Positions 33,828 through 43,791 of a stretch of DNA of 64,000 bases are shown in pieces. Position numbers and translations under genes: made by a program. Source of the stretch: Laribacter hongkongensis DSM 14985 (GTDB taxonomy: Bacteria; Pseudomonadota; Gammaproteobacteria; Burkholderiales; Aquaspirillaceae); assembly GCF_000423285.1 (NCBI RefSeq), contig NZ_AUHR01000001.1:62001-126000 (forward strand). The letters run 5' to 3'. How positions within the stretch are numbered: the stretch's first letter is position 1; every line of letters begins with the position of its first letter. Below the pieces are notes generated by a model. That model saw only the letters and a program-made list of their open reading frames with translations, was not told the DNA's origin and did no database searches.

Positions 33828-35710
33828 TCGCTTTTTGGCGCCCCGGCGCGTTTGAGATAGACATGCAGCAGGGAGATCGCGGCCGGCGTGACACCGGAAA
33901 TGCGCGACGCCTGGCCCAGCGTTTCCGGCCGGTGCAGCGCCAGTTTCTGCTGCACCTCCTTCGACAGTCCGCTGACGGCGGAAAAATCGAAAGCGGCCGG
34001 AATGCGGACATGCTCGGTGGCTTCGCGCCTGGCGACCTCTTCATGCTGACGGTCGATATAGCCTTGGTATTTGACCTGAATTTCCACCTGCTCGGCAACC
34101 GCCCCGCTTAGGGCCTCGCCACCGAAGGCCGGCAGCGTGGCCAGCGTGGCGTAATCCACGCCAGGCCGGCGCAGCAGTTCTTCCAGCGAATACTCGCGCT
34201 CCACCGGCTGCCCCAGCACCCGCCGGGCATCTTCTTCGCTCACCAGCCGCGGATTGACCCAGGTGGACTTCAGACGCTCGCGTTCGGCCGCCACGGCATC
34301 CCGCTTGCGGCAGAAAATGTCCCACTGCGCATCGCCCACCAGCCCCAGCCGGCGGCCGGTTTCGGTCAGGCGCAGGTCGGCGTTGTCCTCGCGCAACTGC
34401 AAGCGGAATTCGGCCCGGCTGGTAAACATCCGGTAGGGCTCGTTGACCCCGAGGGTGGTCAGGTCATCCACCAGCACTCCGAGGTAAGCCTCTTCGCGCC
34501 CCGGATACCAGCCTTCTTCGTCACGCGCGGCGCGGGCGGCATTCAGTCCGGCCAGCAGCCCTTGTGCGGCGGCTTCTTCATAGCCGGTGGTGCCGTTGAT
34601 CTGCCCGGCGAAAAACAGCCCGGCCACCCGTCTGGATTCCAGCGTGTGCCTGAGCGCGCGCGGATCGAAGTAATCGTATTCGATGGCGTAGCCAGGACGC
34701 AGGATATGGGCGTTTTCCAGCCCTTTCATGCTGCGCAAGGCGGCCAGCTGGATATCGAACGGCAGGCTGGTCGACACGCCGTTCGGATAGATTTCGTGCG
34801 TGTCGAGCCCTTCCGGTTCCAAGAAAATCTGGTGGCTGTCGCGGTCGGCAAAGCGGTTGATCTTGTCCTCGATGCTCGGGCAGTAACGCGGCCCTACGCC
34901 TTCGATCTTGCCGGTGAACATCGGGCTGCGGTCAAAGCCGGAGCGGATGATCTCGTGCGTGCGCAGGTTGGTGTGCGTCACCCAGCACGGCAGCTGCTGC
35001 GGGTGCATGTCGCGGCTACCGCGAAAGCTGAACACCGGTGCCGGATCATCGCCCGGCTGCATTTCCAGTACCGAAAAATCAATGCTGCGCCCGTCAATGC
35101 GTGGCGGCGTGCCGGTCTTCAGCCGGCCCACCGGCAGGGCGTAGTCGCGCAGGCGCGCGCCCAGCGTGCTGGCGGCCGGATCACCGGCGCGCCCGCCGGT
35201 GTAGTTTTCCAGCCCGATATGGATCTTGCCCGACAGGAAGGTGCCCGCCGTCAGTACCACGGTCCGGCTCATGAACGTGATGCCGGCCTGGGTAATGGCA
35301 CCGGCCACCCGGTCGCCCTGCATCACCAGGTCATCCACTGCCTGCTGGAACAGCCACAGGTTGGGCTGGTTTTCCAGCATGTGGCGGATGGCGGCCTTGT
35401 AGCGGACGCGGTCGGCCTGCGCGCGGGTGGCGCGCACGGCCGGGCCCTTGCTGGCATTGAGGGTACGGAACTGGATGCCGCCCATGTCGGTGGCCAGCGC
35501 CATGGCACCGCCCAGCGCATCCACCTCTTTGACCAGATGGCCCTTGCCGATGCCGCCGATCGACGGATTGCACGACATCTGGCCGAGCGTTTCGATGTTA
35601 TGGGTCAGCAGCAGCGTACTGCGTCCCATGCGGGCCGCGGCCAGCGCCGCTTCGGTGCCGGCATGGCCGCCACCGACGACGATGACGTCAAATTCGGTCG
35701 GGTAAATCAT
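33824..35710 (-). CDS. mnmG: tRNA uridine-34 carboxymethylaminomethyl synthesis enzyme MnmG
   Basis: 628 residues. FAD-dependent partner of MnmE (not in the window) in modifying the wobble uridine of several tRNAs. The dinucleotide-binding motif [19 protein letters not shown] is at residues 12-30. The signature blocks [16 protein letters not shown] and [15 protein letters not shown] are intact, and the C-terminal helical domain is full length. First gene of the mnmG-rsmG-parA-parB run; a weak promoter candidate lies about 45 bases upstream. Confidence 0.97.
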   Translation of the reverse strand: MIYPTEFDVIVVGGGHAGTEAALAAARMGRSTLLLTHNIETLGQMSCNPSIGGIGKGHLVKEVDALGGAMALATDMGGIQFRTLNASKGPAVRATRAQADRVRYKAAIRHMLENQPNLWLFQQAVDDLVMQGDRVAGAITQAGITFMSRTVVLTAGTFLSGKIHIGLENYTGGRAGDPAASTLGARLRDYALPVGRLKTGTPPRIDGRSIDFSVLEMQPGDDPAPVFSFRGSRDMHPQQLPCWVTHTNLRTHEIIRSGFDRSPMFTGKIEGVGPRYCPSIEDKINRFADRDSHQIFLEPEGLDTHEIYPNGVSTSLPFDIQLAALRSMKGLENAHILRPGYAIEYDYFDPRALRHTLESRRVAGLFFAGQINGTTGYEEAAAQGLLAGLNAARAARDEEGWYPGREEAYLGVLVDDLTTLGVNEPYRMFTSRAEFRLQLREDNADLRLTETGRRLGLVGDAQWDIFCRKRDAVAAERERLKSTWVNPRLVSEEDARRVLGQPVEREYSLEELLRRPGVDYATLATLPAFGGEALSGAVAEQVEIQVKYQGYIDRQHEEVARREATEHVRIPAAFDFSAVSGLSKEVQQKLALHRPETLGQASRISGVTPAAISLLHVYLKRAGAPKSE

Positions 35711-35752
35711 GGCTGAAAGTCTGCCAATGCGTTTTGCACAGAAAAGCGCGCA

Positions 35753-35781
35753 ATTCTACGCCAAATCCGCCCCCCCGGTAA
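35753..35781 (-). promoter_or_regulatory. candidate promoter of mnmG
   Basis: On the minus strand TTACCG and TAGAAT are 17 bases apart, with a run of seven G just after the -35. Only a moderate match. Confidence 0.4.
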
Positions 35782-35918
35782 GCGACTGATTTCGCGGTCG
35801 ATCTTGCCTCCCGTCCGGCCATTCTTCCTCCTGTCGCCGATTGTTCATGCCCGGGTCGCGAAACAGTCATGTTGAAACGAGACGCTCCAGGCGTCCTGTT
35901 TTCACCTAAGGAAGGCCC

Positions 35919-36689
35919 ATGCGCACCTCTCCCCGGTCCACCGCCCGCCAGGGCGCACCCCAGCTGAATGTCCGGCTGGCCCGCAACGAAGCGGACCTGC
36001 TGGCGGCCCAGCGCCTGCGTTACGACATTTTTGCCGGAGAAATGGGTGCCCGGCTGGCCTCGGCCGACACCGGCATCGACTGCGACGAATACGACCCCAT
36101 CTGCGACCACCTGCTGGTCACCGCGGGCATCGACGGTCCGGTGGTCGGCACCTACCGCATGCTGCCGCCAGCCCGGGCGGCCCGCGCACCCTGCCTGTAC
36201 GCCGAACACGAATTCGACCTCGACGCCCTGGCCACCCTCAAGCCCCGGCTGGTCGAGGTCGGCCGCTCCTGCGTGCATCCCGACTACCGGCGCGGCGCCG
36301 TGATCGCCATGCTGTGGACCGGGCTGGTGCAATACGCGCGTAGCGTCGGTGGCGACTATCTGGCCGGCTGTGCCAGCGTGCCGCTGCACGATGGCGGGCG
36401 TGAAGCCGCCAGCGCCTGGCAGCACCTGCAACCACAACTGGCCCCGCCGGAATGGCGGGTGCCCCCCCTGCTGCCCCTGCCGCTGGAGTCGCTGCCGGCA
36501 CCCGACCCGGCCATGCCGCTGGCTCCGCTGCTCAAGGGCTATCTGCGCGCCGGCGCCTTCATCTGTGGCGAACCGGCGTGGGACCCGGCTTTTCGCTGTG
36601 CCGATTTTTTCGTCCTGCTGCCGCTGGCAGCCACCGATGCCCGTTATGCCCGCCGCTTTGTCGCGCCGGCCGGTCAGCCCAAGGCATAG
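35919..36689 (+). CDS. OlsB-like GNAT acyltransferase (putative ornithine N-acyltransferase)
   Basis: 256 residues. Family members transfer a 3-hydroxyacyl group from acyl-ACP to the alpha-amino group of ornithine, the first step in ornithine lipid synthesis. Features: NVRLARNEADLLAAQRLRYDIFAGEMG at the start, DEYDPICDHLLV near residue 60, VGTYRMLPP, and LVEVGRSCVHPDYRRGAVIAMLWTGL around 105-130. No membrane segment. AAGGAAGG precedes the ATG by 5 bases. No OlsA-like acyltransferase is beside it, so ornithine lipid formation cannot be confirmed here. It converges on, and overlaps by 16 bases, the DUF445 gene. Confidence 0.8.
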   Translation: MRTSPRSTARQGAPQLNVRLARNEADLLAAQRLRYDIFAGEMGARLASADTGIDCDEYDPICDHLLVTAGIDGPVVGTYRMLPPARAARAPCLYAEHEFDLDALATLKPRLVEVGRSCVHPDYRRGAVIAMLWTGLVQYARSVGGDYLAGCASVPLHDGGREAASAWQHLQPQLAPPEWRVPPLLPLPLESLPAPDPAMPLAPLLKGYLRAGAFICGEPAWDPAFRCADFFVLLPLAATDARYARRFVAPAGQPKA

Positions 36690-38005
36690 CGCACCAGTGC
36701 AATGGCGCCGGCTGCCAGTCCGCCGATCACGGCACCGTTGACGCGGATCCACTGCAATTCGTCGCCGACCTTGTCCTCGATCTGCCGCACCAGCTCCCGC
36801 GTGGGCAAACGCTCCTCCGACAGGCTCAGGCGTACCGTATCTCCAATCAGGCCCGGACGGGATTCGATCACCTCGACCAGCAAGCGACGGGCGCTGGAAT
36901 CAAAGCTGTCGCGCGTCTCGGCATGCGTCAGGAAATGGGCGATGCCACCGCCGATCAAGGCATCCAGCCGCTGGCTGACCGGAGACACCGGATCGGCCAG
37001 CGCCCGGTCCAGACCGGCACGTGCGCCGGCCAGCCAGTGCGCCAGCGGCCCTTCCGGCCGCCACTGTTCCTCCAGCACCCGGCGCAGCAGTTCACCCAGC
37101 ATCACCGTGGCCGGTTGTCCGCCGGCCAGCCGGCTGCCCCAGCCTGCCAGCGTGGCCGCCAGCTCCTGCCGCAGGGGATGCGCCGGATCATTTTCCACCT
37201 CGCGCAGCACGCCGTCGGCATGCACCACCAGCATGCCCACGAGATGACTGACGCGCTCCCGGTCATCGTCGCCATCGACAAACAGGCGCGCCAGCTTCAG
37301 CTTGGTCGACTCCCACCAGCCTTCGCCGGCGTAGTCGGCCAGGGCGCTCAGCAGCGCCGCCGTCAGCCAGTCACGCAAGGCCGGCTCGGCCAGCGCCCGC
37401 CGCAGTGACAGCGCCAGCACGTCGGCCAGCCGGGACTGCACGGACGGTTCGGCCAGCGCCTGGGCCATGCCGCGACCGGCGACACCGGCCAGCCGCTCGG
37501 CCGTCAGCCCCTGGCGCAACCCGGCCGCCAGCGCCTCTTGCAGGGCGGGCTGCTCCAGCGCTGCGGTCATCGGCAGCACAAAACCGCGCAAGGCGCGCCG
37601 GACCGCGTCGCGCCGGGCCGGATCGCGCAGGTAGTCGGCAATCAGCCCGGCAAACGACACACCGGCCAGGCGCTCACGCAGCACGTCCGGTGCCAGCCAG
37701 CGGGTTTCGGTCATTTCGACAATGCCTTCGGCCAGCCGCTCGCGCTTGCGGGCCAGAAGATCGGTGTGGCGCGACAGGCCGGGAAGCGGAATGCGGTGAA
37801 ACAGGGCCGAGACGGCAAACCAGTCGGCCAGCCCGCCGACCGTTGCCCCTTCGAATGCCGTGGCCAGCACCCGCCCTTCGGCCCCGGGCAGCCAGCCGGC
37901 CCAGATGGCGGCCTCGCAGGCCAGCAGGCCGCCTCCGGCCAGCGCCAGTGAAACCGGCCCGCGATGTCGTGACAGGTAGCCGCCTGCCGGTGCGGAATCA
38001 GTCAT
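36674..38005 (-). CDS. DUF445 family membrane protein
   Basis: 442 residues. Family members are predicted inner-membrane proteins of unknown function. The N-terminus has a hydrophobic stretch, then GATVGGLADWFAVSALFHRIPLPGL, the family signature, near residue 55. The middle is amphipathic helix. A final hydrophobic segment, VIGGLAAGAIALVRYALG, closes the protein, giving a membrane hairpin-like arrangement. I start at ATG 38005; an open upstream frame is GC-driven and crosses the tetranucleotide repeat. Its 3' end overlaps the convergent OlsB-like gene by 16 bases. Confidence 0.85.
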   Translation of the reverse strand: MTDSAPAGGYLSRHRGPVSLALAGGGLLACEAAIWAGWLPGAEGRVLATAFEGATVGGLADWFAVSALFHRIPLPGLSRHTDLLARKRERLAEGIVEMTETRWLAPDVLRERLAGVSFAGLIADYLRDPARRDAVRRALRGFVLPMTAALEQPALQEALAAGLRQGLTAERLAGVAGRGMAQALAEPSVQSRLADVLALSLRRALAEPALRDWLTAALLSALADYAGEGWWESTKLKLARLFVDGDDDRERVSHLVGMLVVHADGVLREVENDPAHPLRQELAATLAGWGSRLAGGQPATVMLGELLRRVLEEQWRPEGPLAHWLAGARAGLDRALADPVSPVSQRLDALIGGGIAHFLTHAETRDSFDSSARRLLVEVIESRPGLIGDTVRLSLSEERLPTRELVRQIEDKVGDELQWIRVNGAVIGGLAAGAIALVRYALG

Positions 38006-38516
<511 letters not shown>

Positions 38517-39215
38517 ATGGACGCCATGACGCCGGTCGGCTATATCCGTTCGCCGTTTGCCGACAAGTTCGGCGTACCCCGCCAGCCACGGCTGGCACCG
38601 CATGCACGGGCCGAACTGCAACTGCAGCCGCCGTTCGACCATCCGGACTGCGTGCGCGGACTGGATGGCTATTCGCACGTCTGGCTGACGTTCGTGTTCC
38701 ACGCCCATCTGGGACGTGGCTGGAAGCCTTTGGTGCGCCCGCCGCGGCTGGGCGGCAATGACAAGCTCGGCGTCTTTGCCAGCCGCTCCACCTTCCGTCC
38801 CAATCCCCTTGGCCTGTCACTGGTCGAGCTGCTGGCGGTCGAACCGGGCCGGCTGCTGCTGGCGGGGGCCGATCTGGTTGACGGCACGCCGGTACTCGAC
38901 ATCAAACCCTACATTCCGTTCTCCGACTCGGTGGCCGGTGCCCGCTGTGACTGGGTGCCGGCTCCACCGCCGACCTTGCCGCTGCGCTGGACTCCGCTCG
39001 CAGCCGCCCAACTGGCACAACTGGCCGACCGTGACCTGGCGGTCCTGATCGGCGAAGTGCTGACGCAGGACCCGCGCCCGGCTTTTCATGACGATCCGGC
39101 GCGGATTTACGGCGTGCGGCTGGCATCACTGGACGTACGTTTCCGCGTTGATGCCGGTGGCGTTGAGGTGGTCGAGCTGGTTGACGCTGGCACAACACAT
39201 GCCAGCAAGGTTTAA
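38517..39215 (+). CDS. trmO: tRNA (N6-threonylcarbamoyladenosine37-N6)-methyltransferase TrmO
   Basis: 232 residues. Methylates t6A37 of tRNA-Thr using S-adenosylmethionine. The N-terminus TPVGYIRSPFADKFGVPRQP is the YaeB/TsaA signature. FASRSTFRPNPLGLSLVELL near residue 85 and DGTPVLDIKPYIPFSDS near 120 complete the SAM-binding barrel; a smaller C-terminal domain follows. I chose the ATG at 38517 because E. coli TrmO has about the same short lead. A 5' extension in the same frame would add 69 residues, partly from the CAGG tract. Confidence 0.9.
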   Translation: MDAMTPVGYIRSPFADKFGVPRQPRLAPHARAELQLQPPFDHPDCVRGLDGYSHVWLTFVFHAHLGRGWKPLVRPPRLGGNDKLGVFASRSTFRPNPLGLSLVELLAVEPGRLLLAGADLVDGTPVLDIKPYIPFSDSVAGARCDWVPAPPPTLPLRWTPLAAAQLAQLADRDLAVLIGEVLTQDPRPAFHDDPARIYGVRLASLDVRFRVDAGGVEVVELVDAGTTHASKV

Positions 39216-39279
39216 GCACTGGCTAAGTTCATCCGTTGACCATGCGTTCCCGGTCGTCAGGGAACCCCTTGCCGGCCGG

Positions 39280-39302
39280 CCAGTCCCACAAGACTGGGTT
39301 TA
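39280..39302 (+). terminator. weak terminator after trmO
   Basis: A 6-bp stem CCAGTC/GACTGG with a 6-base loop, followed by a short GTTT. Moderate support only. Confidence 0.4.
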
Positions 39303-39351
39303 TCCTTTGAATCGTACCGCCCCTCTTTCAGGATCAGGAGCCGCCATCATC

Positions 39352-40308
39352 ATGAAGACTGCCACTCGCCACCTTGCCTTGTCGCTCGCCCTCGCCGGCC
39401 TGCTGGCAGCGCCATTTGCGGACGCCGCCCGCATCGGCAAGGGCAAATCGTCCGGCATGCAGCGCAGCATGAAGCCGGCACCGACCTATCAGCAGGCTGC
39501 GCCGGCCGCTCCGGCCATGCCGGCACAGACGGCACCGGCACCGCAACGCAGCGGTCCGGGTGTCGGCACCGCCATCGCCGCCGGTGCGGCGGGTGCGGCA
39601 GCCGGCTACATGCTGGGCAACGCCATGAGCGACAACCAGACCGCCAGCGCCAACAGTGCGGCCGAAAAACAGGCAGCCGGCGACAAGACGGCGGCCGAGA
39701 GCGGCACCGGCGGCATGGGCATCGGCACCTTGCTGCTGCTGGCCCTCGGTGGCTTCCTGCTGTTCCGCTTCATCCGCCGCCGCCAGCAACAGCAACCGCC
39801 GCTGCCGACTCCGGCCGGCATGGTGCCGCCGAATGCCCGCGCGCCGCTGAACCCGAACGCCTTCAAGATCAACCCGACCGGCAGCGTGCCGGTGCCGCCG
39901 ATCGGCGGTGGCTATGCCCAGCCGGCGGCGCTGACCCGCCTGCCGGACGGTACCGAAGTGCCGCACTTCGTACGCCAGGCCAAGGCTACGTTCATGCACC
40001 TGCAAAGCATGAACAACCCGGACAACGTCGAGGAAGTCCGCAAGTACCTGACGCCGGAGCTGTTCGAACAGTTGCGCGCCGACATCGCCGGCAATCCGGA
40101 AACCGCTGACTTCCCGCAGCTTGACTGCCAGGTGGTGGACGCCTCCACCGAGGCTGACGGCCGGATCGTGGCCAGCGTGCGTTTCTCCGGACTGGTCAGC
40201 GAATCGGTCGGTGCACCGGCCCTGCCGTTTGCCGAAACCTGGCACTTCATCAAGTCCGACGCGACCAGCCAGAAATGGGTGGTGGCCGGCATCCAGCAAG
40301 ACCAGTAA
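39352..40308 (+). CDS. Tim44-like domain membrane protein
   Basis: 318 residues. Signal peptide MKTATRHLALSLALAGLLAAPFADA, then a Gln/Pro/Ala-rich low-complexity region, a single membrane helix (MGIGTLLLLALGGFLLFRFI, near 125-145), a linker, and a C-terminal Tim44-like domain from about 210. Bacterial Tim44-like proteins are of unknown role; the domain may bind membrane or other proteins. The start is ATG 39352, with AGGAG 11 bases upstream. Flanked by terminator-like hairpins on both sides, so it is likely a single-gene transcript. Confidence 0.85.
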   Translation: MKTATRHLALSLALAGLLAAPFADAARIGKGKSSGMQRSMKPAPTYQQAAPAAPAMPAQTAPAPQRSGPGVGTAIAAGAAGAAAGYMLGNAMSDNQTASANSAAEKQAAGDKTAAESGTGGMGIGTLLLLALGGFLLFRFIRRRQQQQPPLPTPAGMVPPNARAPLNPNAFKINPTGSVPVPPIGGGYAQPAALTRLPDGTEVPHFVRQAKATFMHLQSMNNPDNVEEVRKYLTPELFEQLRADIAGNPETADFPQLDCQVVDASTEADGRIVASVRFSGLVSESVGAPALPFAETWHFIKSDATSQKWVVAGIQQDQ

Positions 40309-40340
40309 TCCTGTAGTTCCGTCGTACCCTTCCTGTCTTG

Positions 40341-40367
40341 ACCGCCGGCACGGACCGGCGGTTTTTT
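40341..40367 (+). terminator. intrinsic terminator after the Tim44-like gene
   Basis: An 8-bp stem ACCGCCGG/CCGGCGGT with a 6-base loop and six T. Confidence 0.9.
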
Positions 40368-40533
40368 CTCGCCCTCTGACACGCCATGTCGCTGAAACCG
40401 CCACATGGGTCGTGTTTTTTGACGCAAAATATCCGCTTCGCTTTTTTGTCTTACGACTCATGGACCATCCCAGACCGAGCTTGCCCTGCACACCCCTGTT
40501 TGACCCCTTGCATCACCTGACGGGGAGGCTGTC

Positions 40534-42111
40534 ATGGAATGGCTGATGGATCCGTCGGTCTGGCTGGGCCTGACCACGCTGATCGTGCTCGAGATCGTCC
40601 TCGGCATCGACAATCTGGTGTTCATCGCCATCCTCGCCGACCGCCTGCCACCCGAGCAGCGCGACCGCGCCCGCCTGATCGGCCTGTCGCTGGCCCTGCT
40701 GATGCGGCTGGGGCTGCTGTCGGTCATGTCGTGGCTGATCACGCTGACCTCGCCCCTGATCACGCTCGGCGGTTTCAGCCTGTCCGGCCGGGACCTGATC
40801 CTGATCACCGGCGGCCTGTTCCTGCTGTTCAAGGCCACGGTTGAGCTGCACGAACGACTCGAGGGCCGCTCCCACCAGGACAATGGCCAGCGCCCCTACG
40901 CCGGCTTCTGGCTGGTGGTCGCGCAGATCGTGGCGCTGGACGCGGTGTTTTCACTGGATGCAGTCATCACCGCCGTGGGCATGGTCAACGAACTGGGCAT
41001 CATGATGGCCGCAGTCATCATCGCCATGGGCGTGATGGTGCTGGCATCCAGGCCGCTGACCCGCTTTGTCAACGCCCACCCGACCGTAGTGGTGCTGTGC
41101 CTGAGCTTCCTGCTGATGATCGGCCTGAGCCTCGTGGCCGAAGGCAGCGGCCTGCACATTCCCAAGGGCTATCTCTACGCCGCCATCGGCTTCTCGATCC
41201 TGATCGAATCCTTCAACCAGATGGCCCACCGCAACCTGGTGCGCCAGCAGGCGCACCGGCCACTGCGCGAGCGGACGGCAGAAACCATCATGCGCCTGAT
41301 GGGACCACGCCAGCATCCCCATGCATCCGGCGATGCCCCGCATGCCGCCGCCCCGTCGGACGATGCGCCGGCACCGCTGCCGGCGTTCGGTGAAGAAGAG
41401 CGCGACATGATCAGCGGCGTGCTGACCCTGGCAGACCGCTCGATCCGCAGCGTGATGACGCCGCGCAACGAGATTTCGTGGATTGACCTCGATGCCGGTC
41501 CCGATGCGGTACGCCAGCAGTTGCTGGATACCCCGCACAGCCTGTTCCCGGTCTGCCGCGGCTCGCTGGACCAGGTACTGGGGGTGGCGCGCGCCAAGGA
41601 CATGCTGGCCGCCCTGCCGAACTACGATGCGCTGGAAAGCTTTGTGCGCCGCCAGCCGGCGCCGATCGTGGTACCGGCATCGCTGGAAACGCTCACGCTG
41701 ATGGGCGTGCTGCGCCGGGCACGCGGCCGGCTGGTGCTGGTGGCCGACGAAGCCGGCACCATCGAAGGTCTGGTGACGCCGCTGGACGTGCTGGAGGCAA
41801 TTGCCGGTGAATTCCCGGACGAGGACGAGACACCGGACCTGGTGCGCGAAGGTGCGGAATGGCTGGCCAAGGGCAGCACCGACCTGCACTGGCTGGCACG
41901 CAAGCTGGATGCACCGGAACTGCTTGACGCCGAGGCGGACTACACCACGCTGGCCGGCCTGTTGCTGGCCCGGCACGGTGCCCTGCCGGAACCGGGTGAA
42001 GTCATCCGGGCCGGCTCGTTCGAGTTCGTGATCCTTGCCGTGGCCACCCGCCGCATCGAGCGGGTGCGGATCCGTCGCATGGCTCCGGAACCCGTCACCG
42101 AAACGGACTGA
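40534..42111 (+). CDS. TerC family membrane protein with CBS and CorC domains (YegH/YoaE type)
   Basis: 525 residues. Residues 1 to about 235 are a TerC membrane domain of seven or so helices, starting [29 protein letters not shown], which carries the conserved Asp in GIDN. About 280-420 are two CBS domains ([28 protein letters not shown]), and 435-520 is a CorC_HlyC transporter-associated domain. TerC proteins help handle manganese or other metals during protein secretion; the role of this long form is unproven. GGGGAGG precedes the ATG by 6 bases. I saw no yybP-ykoY riboswitch in the 166-base leader. Confidence 0.88.
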   Translation: MEWLMDPSVWLGLTTLIVLEIVLGIDNLVFIAILADRLPPEQRDRARLIGLSLALLMRLGLLSVMSWLITLTSPLITLGGFSLSGRDLILITGGLFLLFKATVELHERLEGRSHQDNGQRPYAGFWLVVAQIVALDAVFSLDAVITAVGMVNELGIMMAAVIIAMGVMVLASRPLTRFVNAHPTVVVLCLSFLLMIGLSLVAEGSGLHIPKGYLYAAIGFSILIESFNQMAHRNLVRQQAHRPLRERTAETIMRLMGPRQHPHASGDAPHAAAPSDDAPAPLPAFGEEERDMISGVLTLADRSIRSVMTPRNEISWIDLDAGPDAVRQQLLDTPHSLFPVCRGSLDQVLGVARAKDMLAALPNYDALESFVRRQPAPIVVPASLETLTLMGVLRRARGRLVLVADEAGTIEGLVTPLDVLEAIAGEFPDEDETPDLVREGAEWLAKGSTDLHWLARKLDAPELLDAEADYTTLAGLLLARHGALPEPGEVIRAGSFEFVILAVATRRIERVRIRRMAPEPVTETD

Positions 42112-42150
42112 TCCCCGGACAGGGCCGGCACAGTTGTCGGCCTGCAAAAA

Positions 42151-42184
42151 AACCCGCCCCGGCAGCGATGCTGCTGGGGCGGGT
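42151..42184. terminator. bidirectional terminator between the TerC gene and dolP
   Basis: A 16-bp stem (one G-T pair) with a 3-base loop, arms starting AACCCGCCCC and ending GGGGCGGGTT, flanked by T in both directions. It serves both convergent genes. Confidence 0.95.
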
Positions 42185-42207
42185 TTTCACATGGATCGCC
42201 GGATGCC

Positions 42208-42825
42208 TTACTGCGCTGCCGGCGTGGCCGGCAGCATCTGGTTGGTGCGGGCGTCGATGTACTGGAAGAAGGTGTGCACCTGCTGCGCTCCCGAGGTTTC
42301 ACTGGCGATACGGGCCGCTGCAGCTCCTTCATCCTGCGTCACCAGTCCGAGCAGGAACACCTGGCTACGTTCGCTGACCACCTTGACGTGGTTGGGCGAG
42401 AACAGGTTGGCCTGCACCATGCGCGCCTTGACCTTGGAAGTCAGTGTGCCGTCGTTCAACCGGTCACCCAGACTGGAAGCCCCTGCCACCACGGTCTTGT
42501 TGTAGACATCACGCACGTTGGGCATGCCGCGGGCCAGCAGTTCGACCCCGGCGCGGGTGGCTTCGTCCGGCACTTCGCCGGTCAGCAGTACGGCCCTGTT
42601 GTAGCTGGTGACGTTGACATGCGCGGCGGGATAGCCCGACGAAACCTGCTGCGCCAGCTTGACCTCGGTGGTCTGGTCGTCAACGTAGACGCCGGACGAG
42701 CGGCGGTCGGCCCCGACCAGCACGGCCCCGCCGGCTCCGGCGGCCACCAGCGGCACGCACGCTGCCAGCTGGCTGGCCAGGATGGTGGCGGCAACGGCCA
42801 TTCCGAGTGATTTGGTCACCTGCAT
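42208..42825 (-). CDS. dolP: BON-domain outer-membrane lipoprotein DolP (YraP)
   Basis: 205 residues. Outer-membrane lipoprotein with two BON domains; in E. coli and Neisseria it supports envelope integrity and BAM function. The lipobox is LAAC at 20-23 (cleavage before Cys23). BON1 covers about 50-115, with AHVNVTSYNRAVLLTGEVPDEATR; BON2 covers 125-190, with NHVKVVSERSQVFLLGLVTQDEG. It ends in a Gln/Ala tail. It directly follows diaA. Confidence 0.93.
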   Translation of the reverse strand: MQVTKSLGMAVAATILASQLAACVPLVAAGAGGAVLVGADRRSSGVYVDDQTTEVKLAQQVSSGYPAAHVNVTSYNRAVLLTGEVPDEATRAGVELLARGMPNVRDVYNKTVVAGASSLGDRLNDGTLTSKVKARMVQANLFSPNHVKVVSERSQVFLLGLVTQDEGAAAARIASETSGAQQVHTFFQYIDARTNQMLPATPAAQ

Positions 42826-43416
42826 TCAGTCTCCTCCCAGCAGCATGTAGTCCACGGCATCGCACAGCGCGTGGATGATGGTGATATGGACTTCCTGGAT
42901 CCGGGCCGTCCGTTCGACCGGCACGTTGATCAGGATGTCGTCGGCCGTCATCAGGTCGGCAATCTGGCCGCCGTCGCGGCCGGTCAGGGCAATGACACCC
43001 ATCTGGCGTTCGTGGGCGGCGTGGATGGCCTCGATCACGTTGAGCGAATTGCCCGACGTGGACAGGGCCAGCAGCAGGTCGCCGTCCTGTCCGAGCGCAC
43101 GTACCTGCTTGGAAAACACCCGCTCGAAATCATAGTCGTTGCCGATGGCGGTCAGCGCCGAGGTGTCGGTTGCCAGCGACAGGGCGGCAAGGCCCGGACG
43201 CTCCTTTTCAAAGCGTCCGACCATTTCCGCGGCAAAGTGCTGGGCATCGGCGGCCGAGCCGCCATTGCCGCAGGCGAGGATCTTGCCCTCGTTCATCAGG
43301 CAGGCCACCATGCTTTCGGCCGCCTGGGCAATGGTACCGGGCAGTACCTCCATGGCGAGCTGCTTGGCCGCCATGCTTTCCAGAAAATGTCCGTTGACGC
43401 GCTCAATGAGTTCCAT
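42826..43416 (-). CDS. diaA: SIS-domain protein DiaA/GmhA family
   Basis: 196 residues, one SIS domain. DiaA binds DnaA and times replication initiation in E. coli; the closely related GmhA is sedoheptulose-7-phosphate isomerase of LPS heptose synthesis, and Neisserial orthologues are often labelled GmhA. The conserved ILACGNGGSAADAQHFAAEMVGRF near residue 47 and LSTSGNSLNVIEAI near 115 fit both. Synteny rsmI/lpoA-yraN-diaA-dolP points to the DiaA locus. An isomerase role is not excluded. ATG 43416 is the start; a GTG lies one codon upstream. Confidence 0.8.
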   Translation of the reverse strand: MELIERVNGHFLESMAAKQLAMEVLPGTIAQAAESMVACLMNEGKILACGNGGSAADAQHFAAEMVGRFEKERPGLAALSLATDTSALTAIGNDYDFERVFSKQVRALGQDGDLLLALSTSGNSLNVIEAIHAAHERQMGVIALTGRDGGQIADLMTADDILINVPVERTARIQEVHITIIHALCDAVDYMLLGGD

Positions 43417-43449
43417 CACGCGTGAATCCTTTGCCCAAAGGGCCTGAGT

Positions 43450-43791
43450 CTATACATCAATCTGCCTGAGCCAAACCGGCTCGTCCGAGCCCTCGAAGCA
43501 GACTGCATCAAAACGGCAGGGTGGCAGCGGCCGGGAACGGGTCAGCAGGAAAGCCTCGGCCGCCTGTCGCAAGCGCCGGCACTTGCCGGCACCGATGCTG
43601 GCCGCTGCGCCGCCGAAACGGGCACTGCTGCGGGCACGCACTTCGACAAACACCAGCACCGGACCTTCCTGCATGACGAGGTCCAGCTCACCGCCGCCTC
43701 CACGCCAGTTTCGCACAAGGAGCTTAAGCCCGGCCGATTGCAGATGAGCCAGCGCCAGGTTTTCCGCCTGCTGGCCACGGGTCAGCGTCAT
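43450..43791 (-). CDS. yraN: UPF0102 family protein YraN
   Basis: 113 residues. UPF0102 proteins have a restriction-endonuclease-like fold and unknown function. Signature: GQQAENLALAHLQSAGLKLLVRNWR at the start, then GELDLVMQEGPVLVFVEVRARSSARFG with the nuclease-fold Asp and Glu-x-Lys-like positions (ELDL, EVR). Full length. It overlaps lpoA by 4 bases (ATGA) and lies 33 bases before diaA. Confidence 0.93.
   Translation of the reverse strand: MTLTRGQQAENLALAHLQSAGLKLLVRNWRGGGGELDLVMQEGPVLVFVEVRARSSARFGGAAASIGAGKCRRLRQAAEAFLLTRSRPLPPCRFDAVCFEGSDEPVWLRQIDV

Noticed and set aside
31461-35918. parS site or DnaA-box cluster near parAB
   Set aside because: No sequence close to the parS consensus and no grouped TTATCCACA boxes were found.
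40368-40533. yybP-ykoY (Mn) riboswitch before the TerC gene
   Set aside because: The leader does not show the conserved paired core; only a good ribosome binding site is visible.
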